In this document: positions 1 to 8,310 of the stretch, one piece after another
How the letters are laid out: each line of letters opens with the position of its first letter
Position numbering within the stretch: position 1 is the first letter of the stretch
Assembly (NCBI RefSeq): GCF_000768675.1
Contig: NZ_AVPI01000001.1
Coordinates: 309,449-373,448 of the forward strand
Direction: 5' to 3'
DNA length: 64,000 nt
From: Knoellia flava TL1
GTDB taxonomy: Bacteria; Actinomycetota; Actinomycetes; Actinomycetales; Dermatophilaceae
Translations under genes and position numbers: made by a program
The notes under the pieces: generated by a model
Databases searched by the model: none
Seen by the model: the letters and a program-made list of their open reading frames with translations, nothing else
Told to the model about the DNA's origin: nothing

Positions 1-507
1 CGGTGCCTGCAAGACCGAGGTCGTGAGCCGCGCGGAGACACCCATGGAGGCGAGGGCGACGAAGGCCGTGACGACCTTCTGGTTGGAGGCAGGAACTCGG
101 GCGGTGGCGGGGTTCCTGGCCCAGAGCACCCGCCCGGTCGCTGCGTCCACGACCTGCCCACTGACCGAGGAACCGAGCTGCGACGTGCTCCCCCGGCTGA
201 ACAGCGAGGCCCTGATGCTCCAGGTGAGGTCGGCCGAGGTGCGCTGGGCGCCCGTCGCCGGTCCCAGCGCGGAGCCCGCCGAGGTGACGAGGGGCACGCC
301 GCGGGTCCACGCGCCCGTGTCGCTGTCGCCGCTGATCGGGACTGGCCGGGCGGCGAGGGCGCCACGGTGGCCCGTGGCGACGGACTCCCACGGCTGCGGA
401 TCGCGCGTGATGCCCGCGGACGCCGGGGACGTGGCGGTCGACAGGGCGAGCGCGAGGGTTGCGGTGGAGGCCGCCACGAGCGAACGCACGGCGCGACGAG
501 AGCTCAT
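1..507 (-). CDS. dacB: D-Ala-D-Ala carboxypeptidase/endopeptidase PBP4 (DacB, family S13), N-terminal part
   Basis: This is the first 169 residues of a secreted penicillin-binding protein that trims peptidoglycan peptides outside the membrane; the rest lies beyond the window edge. A signal peptide (RR near residue 5, hydrophobic 9-26, Ala-rich cleavage area near 31) is followed by the S13 start region. The catalytic SxxK box is SNQK at about residues 141-144, preceded by a VVDAATGRVLWARN stretch typical of the family. The ATG at 507 has no AGGAGG upstream on its own strand. Family assignment is secure; the exact function (carboxypeptidase or endopeptidase) cannot be judged from the fragment. 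Confidence 0.8.
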   Translation of the reverse strand, partial: MSSRRAVRSLVAASTATLALALSTATSPASAGITRDPQPWESVATGHRGALAARPVPISGDSDTGAWTRGVPLVTSAGSALGPATGAQRTSADLTWSIRASLFSRGSTSQLGSSVSGQVVDAATGRVLWARNPATARVPASNQKVVTAFVALASMGVSARLTTSVLQAP

Positions 508-620
508 GACAAGGAGGGTGGCACGAAAAGAACTAGTTTGCTCGGTGTCGGGGACATAGCACCATCGGGTCACCCGGGGCTACGCCATCCTGACGCCGTT
601 CGTGCACCATGACGCAAAGT

Positions 621-634
621 TGCACTGCAGTGCA
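621..634. promoter_or_regulatory. perfect palindrome, candidate TetR operator
   Basis: TGCACTGCAGTGCA is a perfect 14-bp palindrome 23 bases before the TetR start. It overlaps a TTGCAC that could act as a -35 box, about 17 bp before TACGGT. This is the usual place for an autoregulatory TetR site; binding is inferred. Confidence 0.5.
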
Positions 635-657
635 GGCTAGGCGTACGGTCGGCTGTC

Positions 658-1311
658 ATGAGCACGAAGGACACCAGCTGCGTCATCGGTGGACTGCGCG
701 AGCGCAACCGGCAGCGAACCGCAGCCCGCCTCGAACGGGCCGCCTGGGAGCTCGTCGCCGAGCAGGGCTTCGACGCCGTGACGGCCGACGCCGTCGCCGA
801 GCGGGCGGAGGTGTCGCGCCGGACGTTCTTCAACTACTTCCCCCGGGTCGAGATGGTCCTCAATGAGCGGATGCGCTCGACGATCGCCGCGTTGGCCGAG
901 CGGTACGTCGCCCGGCCCGCCGACGAGCCGGTCCACGCGTCGCTCACGGCGGTCCTCGACGAGCCGTTCGGCGCGGACCTCCTCGAGAAGGCCGTGCTCG
1001 TCCTCGGCCAGGCCTCGGGGTCGGTGGCCGCCCGCCACTTCCTCGTCGAGACCCAGCTCGCCGAGACCGCGCAGGTCGAGCAGGCCCTTTTGGACCACAC
1101 CCCCGGCACCGACCCGATGTATGCGCAGGTCGTCGCCCGCGCCGTCATGGGCGCCGGTTATGCCGCGACCGAGGCGTGGATCGAGCAGTCGGGCGGCGTC
1201 GTCGACGAGGCGTCACGCAGGCTGCACCTCGACCTCCTCCGGCAGGCCTTCGCCCATCTCTTCACCGCCTTCTCGTCGCCCGCCACCGCCACACCGTCCC
1301 GGAAGTCCTGA
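658..1311 (+). CDS. TetR/AcrR family transcriptional regulator
   Basis: A DNA-binding repressor of 217 residues. The N-terminal helix-turn-helix covers about residues 18-65 (RTAARLERAAWELV, then VSRRTFFNYF, the classic TetR recognition helix). The remaining helices form the ligand and dimer domain. It lies three bases before an MMPL exporter gene on the same strand, so the pair is an operon and the repressor very likely controls that exporter in response to its substrate. A perfect palindrome in the upstream gap is the likely operator. The ligand is unknown. Confidence 0.85.
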   Translation: MSTKDTSCVIGGLRERNRQRTAARLERAAWELVAEQGFDAVTADAVAERAEVSRRTFFNYFPRVEMVLNERMRSTIAALAERYVARPADEPVHASLTAVLDEPFGADLLEKAVLVLGQASGSVAARHFLVETQLAETAQVEQALLDHTPGTDPMYAQVVARAVMGAGYAATEAWIEQSGGVVDEASRRLHLDLLRQAFAHLFTAFSSPATATPSRKS

Positions 1312-1314
1312 ACC

Positions 1315-3876
1315 ATGGCCGTCCTCCTCTACCGGCTCGGCCGGCTCACCGCCCGCCGTCCCTGGCTCACCCTCCTCGCGTGGGTCCTCGTCCTCGGCGG
1401 CCTCGGCGGCACCATGGCCGCCGTCGCCACGCCGCCGAGCTCGGCGATCAGCATCCCCGGCGCCCAGTTCCAGTCGGTGCTCGACACCCTCGGCCGCGAG
1501 ATCCCGCGGGCCGCGGGCGGCATCGGCACGATCACCATCGAGAGCGAGACCGGGCGGTTCACGCCGGAGCAGCGCACCGCCATCGAGACCACGCTCGCGG
1601 AGTGGGAGAAGGCGCCGCACGTCCAGTCGGTCATGGACCCGTTCGAGAACCAGGCCCAGCTCGACGACGGCCGCGCCAAGGTCGCCGAGGGACAGGCGAC
1701 GTACGACGACGCGGAGTTCCGGCTGCGCCAGGCGCAGTGGCTCCTCGACCGCGGTGACGAGGACCTCGCCGCCGCGCGCGCCGAGCTCGCCACCCTCGAG
1801 TCCACCGGGCGCGGGTCGAGCGACCGTGCCCGTGAGCTCCGGGTCGAGATCCCGGCTCGCGAGAAGGGCAACGCAGGCATCCGCGCGCAGGTCGACGACG
1901 GCGAGTCGCAGCTCGCCGCGGCCCGCGTCCAGCTGGCGCAGGGCAAGGGCACCCTCGCCCTCAGCGACGGCCTCCGCTTCGTCAGCGAGGACGGAGCGAC
2001 CGTCATGCTGCAGATCCAGTACGACGACGCCATCGCCCAGCTCTCTCCCGAGGTCCGCGCCCACGTCCCCGAGATCGGCGAGCAGCTCACCGAGGCCGGG
2101 ATGCGCGTCGACTACAGCGCCGACATCCTCCAGACCCGCAGCATCGTCGGCATCGGCGAGGTCATCGGGTTCGCCGTCGCCGCGACCGTCCTGCTCGTCA
2201 TGCTCGGCAGCCTCCTCGCCGCCGGGCTCCCGCTGCTCGTCGCCCTCGTCGGTGTCGGCGCCGGGCTCCTCGCGGCAATGGCCTCCACCGCCTTCTTCGA
2301 CATGAACTCGATGACGCCCGCGCTCGCCCTCATGCTCGGGCTCGCCGTCGGCATCGACTACGCCCTCTTCATCGTCAACCGGCACCGCCAGCAGCTGCTC
2401 GACGGGGTCGAGGAGCAGCACTCGATCGGGCTCGCGACCGGCACCGCGGGCAACGCTGTCGTCGTCGCCGGCGCGACCGTCGTCATCGCCCTCACCGCCC
2501 TCACCGTGTCGGGCCTGCCGATCCTCGCCCAGATGGGTCTCGTCGCCGCGGGCACCGTCGTCATGACGGTCCTCGTCGCGCTCACCGTCACCCCGGCCGT
2601 CCTCAGCCTGCTCGGCCGCCGGGTCGTCTCCAAGCGCGCCTGGCGCCGGCACCAGACGACTGCCGACGCCGACGCCGCCGCAGCCGCCGACCCCACGGGC
2701 CGAGGCTCGGGCCGCTGGGGCGTCCTCGTGACGAACCGTCCCTGGCTGGCGATCGTCCTCACCGTCGTGACGATCGGGCTGCTCGCTATGCCAGCCGTCG
2801 CTCTGCGGCTCGGCCTGCCCGACGGCAGCAGCGAACCCAGGGACTCGAGCGCCTTCCACTCCTACACGACCATCGAGCGCGAGTTCGGTCCGGGCGCCAA
2901 CGGGCCCATCGTCGCCGTCGTCTCCTTCGACGAGCCGGTCGCGCAGGCCGACGTCGTGACGATGCAGAACCGCTACGGGCGGGAGCTGTTCAACAGCGTC
3001 GGCGTCGAGCGGGTCGTGCCCTTCGGCGTGAGTGAGGACCGCGACACGCTCGCCTTCCAGGTCGTGCCGACCGAAGGTCCGACGAGCGAGGCGACGACCG
3101 AGCTCGTCCACGAGCTGCGCGACCTCCAGCAGCAGATGCCCGAGGGCGTCGACCTCGGCATCACCGGCCAGACCGTGGCCAACATCGAGATCTCCGAGCG
3201 GCTCGCCGACGCGCTCCCGCTCTACGTCGCGCTCGTCGTCGGTCTCTCGCTGCTCCTGCTCATGGCGGTCTTCCGCTCGGTGCTCGTGCCACTCGTCGCG
3301 ACCGGCGGCTTCCTCCTCTCGGTCGCCGCAGGCTTCGGCTCGGTCGTCGCGGTCTACCAGTGGGGCTGGCTCGGCGACCTCTTCCAGGTGAGCCGTGCCG
3401 GGCCGATCATGCCCTTCCTCCCGACCCTGCTCATCGGCGTCCTCTTCGGCCTCGCGATGGACTACCAGATGTTCCTCGTCTCGGGAATGCACGAGGCCCG
3501 GGCCCACGGCCAGGACAGCCGGACCGCGATCCGCACCGGCTTCCGGCACGGCTACAAGGTCGTCGTCGCAGCGGCGCTCATCATGATCGCGGTCTTCGCG
3601 GGCTTCGTCTTCGCCCACCTCGCGATGATCCGGCCGATGGGCCTCGGCCTCGCGATCGGCGTCGCCGTCGACGCGTTCCTCGTTCGGATGACGCTCACCC
3701 CGGCCGTCCTGCACCTGCTCGGCGACCGCGCCTGGTGGATCCCGCGCTGGCTCGACCGCGTCCTGCCCGACCTCGACGTCGAGGGCACGAAGCTCCGGAC
3801 GCACCTCGCCCGCGCCGAGGCCGACGTCCCGGCGCGGGACGCGGCCTCCCCGGAACGCGAGCTCACGAACGTTTGA
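1315..3876 (+). CDS. MMPL family RND-type membrane transporter
   Basis: A proton-driven exporter of 853 residues, probably for lipids or hydrophobic drugs. It has the duplicated MMPL layout: TM1 near 13-33, a large extracellular loop, a five-helix bundle near 280-430, a second loop, and a second bundle near 635-800. Both bundles keep the Asp-Tyr pair used in proton relay (GIDY at about 346-349 and AMDY at about 714-717). Unusually, the first loop contains a long charged coiled-coil-like stretch (about 115-215) rich in Gln, Ala, Glu and Arg. It is co-transcribed with the TetR gene before it. The substrate cannot be told from sequence. Confidence 0.85.
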   Translation: MAVLLYRLGRLTARRPWLTLLAWVLVLGGLGGTMAAVATPPSSAISIPGAQFQSVLDTLGREIPRAAGGIGTITIESETGRFTPEQRTAIETTLAEWEKAPHVQSVMDPFENQAQLDDGRAKVAEGQATYDDAEFRLRQAQWLLDRGDEDLAAARAELATLESTGRGSSDRARELRVEIPAREKGNAGIRAQVDDGESQLAAARVQLAQGKGTLALSDGLRFVSEDGATVMLQIQYDDAIAQLSPEVRAHVPEIGEQLTEAGMRVDYSADILQTRSIVGIGEVIGFAVAATVLLVMLGSLLAAGLPLLVALVGVGAGLLAAMASTAFFDMNSMTPALALMLGLAVGIDYALFIVNRHRQQLLDGVEEQHSIGLATGTAGNAVVVAGATVVIALTALTVSGLPILAQMGLVAAGTVVMTVLVALTVTPAVLSLLGRRVVSKRAWRRHQTTADADAAAAADPTGRGSGRWGVLVTNRPWLAIVLTVVTIGLLAMPAVALRLGLPDGSSEPRDSSAFHSYTTIEREFGPGANGPIVAVVSFDEPVAQADVVTMQNRYGRELFNSVGVERVVPFGVSEDRDTLAFQVVPTEGPTSEATTELVHELRDLQQQMPEGVDLGITGQTVANIEISERLADALPLYVALVVGLSLLLLMAVFRSVLVPLVATGGFLLSVAAGFGSVVAVYQWGWLGDLFQVSRAGPIMPFLPTLLIGVLFGLAMDYQMFLVSGMHEARAHGQDSRTAIRTGFRHGYKVVVAAALIMIAVFAGFVFAHLAMIRPMGLGLAIGVAVDAFLVRMTLTPAVLHLLGDRAWWIPRWLDRVLPDLDVEGTKLRTHLARAEADVPARDAASPERELTNV

Positions 3877-3906
3877 GGTCAGCCCTCGCCCCAGGTGTGT
3901 CGACGG

Positions 3907-3950
3907 GTCGAGTACCCATAGGTGTTCAGGAACACCTATAGGTACTCGAC
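3907..3950. terminator. 44-bp near-perfect palindrome between convergent genes
   Basis: Two 21-base arms (3907-3927 and 3930-3950) pair at 20 of 21 positions around a 2-base centre. It lies between the stop codons of the MMPL gene and the convergent ABC exporter gene, so a bidirectional terminator is likely. There is no U-tract on either side. The AT content of the arms is higher than the surroundings. Confidence 0.6.
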
Positions 3951-3979
3951 CCCGAAGCACCCCCCTGGTCGTCGCCTCT

Positions 3980-5839
3980 TCAGGCCACGGCGTATGCCGG
4001 CCGCGCACCTGCCAGCGCGGCGTACCGACCGTCGAGCCGCACCAGCTCGTCATGCGTTCCGCGCTCGACGATGCGGCCCGAGTCGAGGACCGCGATCTCG
4101 TCGGCCGACTCGACCGTCGAGAGCCGGTGGGCGATGGTGATGGTCGTCCGGCCGCGGACGAGCTCGTCGAGGGCGCGCTGCACGGCGCGCTCGGTGTCGT
4201 TGTCGAGCGCGCTCGTCGCCTCATCGAGGACGAGCACCCGGGGGTCTCGCAGGATCGTGCGGGCGATGGCGATGCGCTGCTGCTCACCGCCGGAGAACCG
4301 GTGCCCGCGAGCGCCGACGACCGTGTCGAGCCCGTCGGGGAGCGACGCGACGAGGTCGGCGACCTGGGCCGCTCCGAGAGCCCGCCACAGCTCGGCCTCG
4401 GTGGCGTCGGGTGCGGCGAGCAGGAGGTTCTCGCGGATCGAGGCGTGCACGAGGTAGGTCTCCTGCGAGACGACGCCGACGACGCGCGCGAGCACCTCGG
4501 GATCGAGGTCGCGCACGTCGACGCCGTCGATGGTGACGCGACCGGACGTCGGGTCGTGCAGCCGGGCCACGAGCGAGGCGAGCGTCGACTTGCCGGAGCC
4601 GGTGTGCCCGACGAGCGCGAGCGAGCCACCGGCCGGGACCACCGCCGAGACGGAGTCGAGCGCGAGAGGTGCGTCGGCGGCATACCGGAAGGAGACGTCC
4701 TCGAGGCGCACCTCGCCGCGCACGCGTGAGGGGTCGAGGGCGACCGGCGCGACGGGGGCGGCGACGTCGGGGACGAGGTCGAGGTACTCGAAGACCCGGC
4801 TGAAGAGAGCCATCGACGAGACCCACTGGGCGCCCACGTTGAGCAGCCCCATGAGCGGGCGGAAGATGCCGGCCTGGAGCGTCGTGAAGGCGATGAGGGT
4901 GCCGATGGTCATGCCTCCGGAGGTCGCGGGTAGGCCGGCGACGAGGTAGACGAGCGCCGGGATCGCGGCGAAGACGACCTGCATCGTCGCCATCCGCCAG
5001 CGTCCGGCCAGCTGGCTCCGGAGCTCGAGGTCGACGAGCTCCTCCGAGGTCGAGGCGAAGCGCTCGGCATGGCGGCCGCCGGCGCCGAGGGTCTTCGAGA
5101 GGCGCACGCCCGAGACCGAAAGGCCCTCCTCGATCTGGACGTTGAGGTCGGCGCGGCGGGCCTGCTGGCGCGCGGTGACCTCGCGGCGGATGAGGGCGAC
5201 GCGGCGGGTCAGCCACACAGCCGGCGGGATGACGAGGAGCGAGAGCAGCGAGAGCCGCCACGACAGCGCGACCATGGCGACCGAGGTGGCGACGGCGGTC
5301 GTGAAGTTGCTCGCGATCGAGGTGGCCGTCGTCGTCACGACGCCCTGCATCCCGTTGATGTCGTTGGTGAGGCGCGACTGGACCTCACCCGCGCGGGTGC
5401 GTGTGAAGAAGCCGAGCGACTGCTTCTGCAGGTGTGCGAAGAGGTCGGTGCGCAGCCGGTGCATGACGCGCTGGCCGACGCCTGTCGAGAGCCAGGTCTG
5501 GACGACGCCGAGGACCTGGGTCGTCGCGGCCACGGCGAGCATGCCACCGACGGCGAGGAGGAGCAGGCGCACGTCCTGCTGCGGGATGGCGACGTCGACG
5601 ACCTCGCGCACGAGGAACGGCTGGGCCATCGAGACGACCGATGTCGCGACGATGATGGCGGTGACGATGCCGATGGGGCGGCCGAAGCCGCGGAACAGCC
5701 CGGCGACCCGGCGCAGCGGCACGGGCGCGATCTCGAGCTGGGCGCGGTCCCGCGGGTCGACCCTCATGGGGCCGCCGCCGCGACCGCCGCGGACCGCGAA
5801 CCCGCCGGAGTCGGGGGTGGTGTGTGGGGTGACTGTCAT
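3980..5839 (-). CDS. ABC transporter, fused permease and ATPase (MsbA/MDR-like exporter)
   Basis: A half-transporter of 619 residues that works as a dimer in the membrane. Six transmembrane helices fill about residues 45-330, followed by a nucleotide-binding domain with Walker A GHTGSGKST near 412, the signature FSGGEQQR near 515 and Walker B VLVLDEAT near 534. The start chosen is the ATG at 5839, because GGAGGG sits six bases before it; a GTG six bases earlier overlaps that Shine-Dalgarno and is unlikely. It is divergent from a MarR gene with an operator-like repeat between them, so MarR control of this exporter is likely. The substrate is unknown. Confidence 0.88.
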   Translation of the reverse strand: MTVTPHTTPDSGGFAVRGGRGGGPMRVDPRDRAQLEIAPVPLRRVAGLFRGFGRPIGIVTAIIVATSVVSMAQPFLVREVVDVAIPQQDVRLLLLAVGGMLAVAATTQVLGVVQTWLSTGVGQRVMHRLRTDLFAHLQKQSLGFFTRTRAGEVQSRLTNDINGMQGVVTTTATSIASNFTTAVATSVAMVALSWRLSLLSLLVIPPAVWLTRRVALIRREVTARQQARRADLNVQIEEGLSVSGVRLSKTLGAGGRHAERFASTSEELVDLELRSQLAGRWRMATMQVVFAAIPALVYLVAGLPATSGGMTIGTLIAFTTLQAGIFRPLMGLLNVGAQWVSSMALFSRVFEYLDLVPDVAAPVAPVALDPSRVRGEVRLEDVSFRYAADAPLALDSVSAVVPAGGSLALVGHTGSGKSTLASLVARLHDPTSGRVTIDGVDVRDLDPEVLARVVGVVSQETYLVHASIRENLLLAAPDATEAELWRALGAAQVADLVASLPDGLDTVVGARGHRFSGGEQQRIAIARTILRDPRVLVLDEATSALDNDTERAVQRALDELVRGRTTITIAHRLSTVESADEIAVLDSGRIVERGTHDELVRLDGRYAALAGARPAYAVA

Positions 5840-5882
5840 GCGCACCCTCCTGTCTGTCGAGCGTGGAAAGTCAATGGTGAGG

Positions 5883-5901
5883 TTGCCTCACAATGAGCCA
5901 A
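5883..5901. promoter_or_regulatory. inverted repeat, candidate MarR operator
   Basis: TTGCCTCA-CAA-TGAGCCAA is an 8-bp imperfect inverted repeat (one mismatch per arm pair) in the gap between the divergent ABC exporter and MarR genes. An overlapping TGAGG-3-CCTCA lies at 5878-5890. Shape and place fit a MarR dimer site controlling both genes. Confidence 0.5.
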
Positions 5902-5917
5902 ACGCACGATGGGCGGC

Positions 5918-5923
5918 TAGCAT
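5918..5923 (+). promoter_or_regulatory. -10 box of a leaderless promoter for marR
   Basis: TAGCAT lies six bases before the ATG at 5930, so transcription should start at or next to the A of the start codon. No Shine-Dalgarno is present. The same TAGnnT, 6-7 bases, start codon layout recurs at ten other genes in this window. Confidence 0.55.
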
Positions 5924-5929
5924 TCCCGT

Positions 5930-6382
5930 ATGCCGCCCACTCGCCCCGACCCGTCACCGGAGCCCCAGCTGGGTGAGCTGGTGATGGAGGTGGCTCGGGG
6001 TTTGCGGCGCCGGTTCGCCGTCACCCTCGAGCCGTGGGGCATCACCCCGCACGAGGCCCGGGCACTGCGGGTCGTCGGACACCACGAGCCGACCCGCCTG
6101 GGCGTGGTCGCCACCCACCTCCGGATCGCACCCCGCTCGGTCACCGACGTCGTGGACGCGCTGGAGGCCCGCGGCTTCGTCGCCCGCGAGCCCGACCCGA
6201 GCGACCGCCGCGCCACCCGCGTGGCCCTCACGCCCGAGGGCCGCCGGGTCCTCGACGAGCTCGACGCCGCCCGGCGGGCCGACTCCGAGGACTACTTCGC
6301 GGGGCTCTCCGACCGCGACCGGGCCACGCTCGCCCGTGTCCTCGGCCGACTCGTCGACGACCGGCGAGCGCCGGGTGGATGA
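5930..6382 (+). CDS. MarR family transcriptional regulator
   Basis: A winged-helix regulator of 150 residues. The winged helix spans about 30-100, with recognition-helix and wing features such as RIAPRSVTDVVDALEARGFV followed by the conserved DPSDRRATRVALT wing. It is divergent from an ABC exporter and probably represses it and itself until a small molecule binds. The start at 5930 is supported by a TAGCAT box exactly six bases upstream, implying a leaderless message. The codon pair at the start, ATG CCG, forms part of a GTATGCCG octamer. Confidence 0.85.
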   Translation: MPPTRPDPSPEPQLGELVMEVARGLRRRFAVTLEPWGITPHEARALRVVGHHEPTRLGVVATHLRIAPRSVTDVVDALEARGFVAREPDPSDRRATRVALTPEGRRVLDELDAARRADSEDYFAGLSDRDRATLARVLGRLVDDRRAPGG

Positions 6383-6416
6383 TGGGCGGACCACCCGCCC
6401 CAGAGAGGAGCGCCCG

Positions 6417-6812
6417 ATGACGCGCGCCATCCACTTCGAGATCCACGCCGAGGACGTCCCTCGCGCCGTCGCCTTCTACACCGCTGTCTTCGGCTGGGAG
6501 ACCCAGGACTGGGGCGAGTTCGCCGGGATGCCCTACTTCGGCGTCGTCACCGGTCCGGAGGACCAGCCGGGCATCAACGGGGCGATCATGCAGCGCTCCG
6601 GCCCGAACCCCGAGCCGGGTGCGCCCGTGGCCGGGTGCGTGCTGACGATGGGCACCGACGACTTCGACGCCACCGCCGCGAAGGCGATGGAGGCCGGGGC
6701 CACGGTCGCCCTCGAGAAGCACGCCCTCACTGGGATGGCGTGGCAGGGCTACTTCGTCGACACCGAGGGCAACGTCTTCGGGCTGCACCAGCCCGACCCC
6801 GAGGCGAAGTGA
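6417..6812 (+). CDS. VOC (glyoxalase/bleomycin-resistance fold) family protein
   Basis: A small protein of 131 residues with one pair of beta-alpha-beta-beta-beta modules of the vicinal oxygen chelate fold. It starts with HFEIHAEDVPRAVAFYTAVF and ends with GYFVDTEGNVFGLHQP, the usual first and last strands. The ATG at 6417 is preceded by AGAGGAG at a good distance, so it is preferred over an in-frame start upstream. The next gene starts in a GTGA overlap with this stop, so the two are translationally coupled. Similar proteins are often annotated as glyoxalase; substrate and metal use are unknown. Confidence 0.8.
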   Translation: MTRAIHFEIHAEDVPRAVAFYTAVFGWETQDWGEFAGMPYFGVVTGPEDQPGINGAIMQRSGPNPEPGAPVAGCVLTMGTDDFDATAAKAMEAGATVALEKHALTGMAWQGYFVDTEGNVFGLHQPDPEAK

Positions 6813-7636
6813 CCCTCGGAGCCACCGACCCGCCACAGCGCCCCTCGGCTCGAGAGCGCTCCAGCGTGCCCGCTGCCGGGCACGCCCTCGACGTCCTCGA
6901 GCTCCTCGCCCGTCGGGGCGAGCCGCTGCCCGCCGCAGCAGTGGCACGCGAGCTCGGGCTCCCCCGGTCGAGCACCTACCACCTGCTCTCCGTCCTTCGG
7001 GACCGCGGCTACGTCTCCCACCTCGAGGGCGAGCGACGCTACGGACTGGGCGTCGCGGCATACGAGCTGGGGTCGGCCTACCAACGGCAGGCGCCGCTGC
7101 AGCGGATCGCCCGCGGCGCCCTCGACCGGCTCGTCGACACGACCGGGCACAACGCCCACCTCGCGGTGCTCCACGGGCGCGACGTCCTCTACGTCATCGA
7201 GCAGCGCGCACCCAAGGGCCCGGTGCTGGTCTCCGACGTCGGGGTGCGCCTGCCGGCGACGCTCACCGCGACCGGGCTCGCGATGCTCGCCGCGCTGCCG
7301 GCCGGTCAGGTGCGTGCGCTCTTCCCGCACGCCGACGCGCTCGTGCAGCGCGACGGGCTCGGGCCCGCGTCGACGACGGCGCTCCGCTCGCTCCTGCAGT
7401 CGGTCCGCGGACGTGGGTATGCCGTCGAGGACGGTCTCGTGACCCGCGGCCTCCGGTCCGTGGCGGTCGCGGTCCTCGACCACAGCGACCACCCGGTGGC
7501 GTCGGTGGCGGTAACCTTCAGGGTCGAGTCGGTCGGCGACGCCGAGGAGGCACGGCTCGTCGCGGCCGTCCACGAGGCGGCCGACGACCTCTCGGCGAGG
7601 CTGCGCGGGCACGCACGACCTCCACGTCGCGGCTGA
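6809..7636 (+). CDS. IclR family transcriptional regulator
   Basis: A regulator of 275 residues with an N-terminal winged helix (about 22-85: ALDVLELLARRGEPL, then LPRSSTYHLLSVL) and the C-terminal IclR effector-binding domain (about 95-265, with VIEQRAPKGPV and RLPATLTATGLAML). The start is GTG at 6809 in a GTGA overlap with the VOC gene, which suggests coupling. IclR proteins usually control catabolic genes, but no clear target operon is adjacent except the VOC gene. Confidence 0.85.
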   Translation: MTLGATDPPQRPSARERSSVPAAGHALDVLELLARRGEPLPAAAVARELGLPRSSTYHLLSVLRDRGYVSHLEGERRYGLGVAAYELGSAYQRQAPLQRIARGALDRLVDTTGHNAHLAVLHGRDVLYVIEQRAPKGPVLVSDVGVRLPATLTATGLAMLAALPAGQVRALFPHADALVQRDGLGPASTTALRSLLQSVRGRGYAVEDGLVTRGLRSVAVAVLDHSDHPVASVAVTFRVESVGDAEEARLVAAVHEAADDLSARLRGHARPPRRG

Positions 7637-7664
7637 GCACTGGCGCGCACCCCATGCAGCCGCT

Positions 7665-7718
7665 ACCGCACAGGAAGTGTCGTCATCACAGCACGTCCCG
7701 TGCAGTAGCCCGTGCGGT
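7665..7718. terminator. nested hairpin between convergent genes
   Basis: ACCGCAC (7665-7671) pairs with GTGCGGT (7712-7718), and inside it GCACG-tcc-CGTGC forms a second stem at 7691-7703. It lies between the stops of the IclR and universal stress protein genes, so it may end transcription from both sides. There is no U-tract. Confidence 0.4.
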
Positions 7719-7729
7719 CGGGGGTGCGG

Positions 7730-8299
7730 TCAGTCCGTGGACATGGGCGGGCGGTAGCCGGGACGGCCGGCGAGACCGGCCGAGCGCACCGCTGCCCGTC
7801 CCACGGCACGGCCCGCCTGCTCGAGCGGGCTCGACAGGTGCGAGACGCGGGGCGGCATGACGACGACGGGACAGGACGCGGCATACACGAGCCGTTGCGC
7901 GAAGAGCGGCGGGCCGGTGAAGCTGCGCGGTGCGTCGATGACGAGGAGGTCGGCCTCCTGCGCCGCGGCGAGCAGCACCTTGCGCTTGCCGCCCCGCACG
8001 ACCCGCACCTCGGCGCCGTGGTCGTCACCGAGGATGGCAGCGACGTCGGCCTCGAGTGCGGCCTGCTCGCTGCGGGCGGTGTCGCGCTCATCGGTGATCC
8101 GGGCCGCGGCCGCGCCGGACATCGTGCCCGGTGGACCGGTGACCCGCCACGACCGCACCGCGACGAGCCGCCCGCCGTTCTGGGCCGCCTGCGCGGCGCC
8201 CCACTCGAGGGCGGCCGGGGACTTCGAGGTGGCGCTCACGCCGACGACGACGGTGTAGGGGCGCTCGCCCGGCGTGGGGGTGTCGGTCTGCTCGCTCAT
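7730..8299 (-). CDS. universal stress protein (UspA-like), single domain
   Basis: A cytoplasmic Usp-fold protein of 189 residues beginning with the family strand YTVVVGVSATSKSPAALEW and ending with CPVVVMPP followed by a 40-residue tail. The nucleotide-binding loop normally reads G-x2-G-x9-G-S/T, but here the stretch IDAPRSFTGPPLFAQR lacks those glycines, so it is probably a non-ATP-binding member. The ATG at 8299 has AGGAGG upstream and replaces a longer in-frame start. It follows an MFS gene by 11 bases on the same strand and is likely co-expressed with it. Confidence 0.8.
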   Translation of the reverse strand: MSEQTDTPTPGERPYTVVVGVSATSKSPAALEWGAAQAAQNGGRLVAVRSWRVTGPPGTMSGAAAARITDERDTARSEQAALEADVAAILGDDHGAEVRVVRGGKRKVLLAAAQEADLLVIDAPRSFTGPPLFAQRLVYAASCPVVVMPPRVSHLSSPLEQAGRAVGRAAVRSAGLAGRPGYRPPMSTD

Positions 8300-8310
8300 G
8301 GCTCGCCTCC

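Noticed and set aside
511..530. AAGGAGGG on the plus strand near the start of the carboxypeptidase gene, looking like a ribosome site.
   Set aside because: No sensible plus-strand coding frame follows it, and it is on the wrong strand for dacB.
5..1311. A resistance island or transferred region near the TetR-MMPL pair.
   Set aside because: Base composition and codon use look like the rest of the window and no mobility gene is near.
1213..4683. A very long minus-strand open frame (over 1,100 codons) across the MMPL gene and part of the ABC exporter.
   Set aside because: It is antisense to two secure genes, its translation is Arg/Asp/Glu/Gly-rich filler, and such shadow frames arise because stop codons are rare at high GC.
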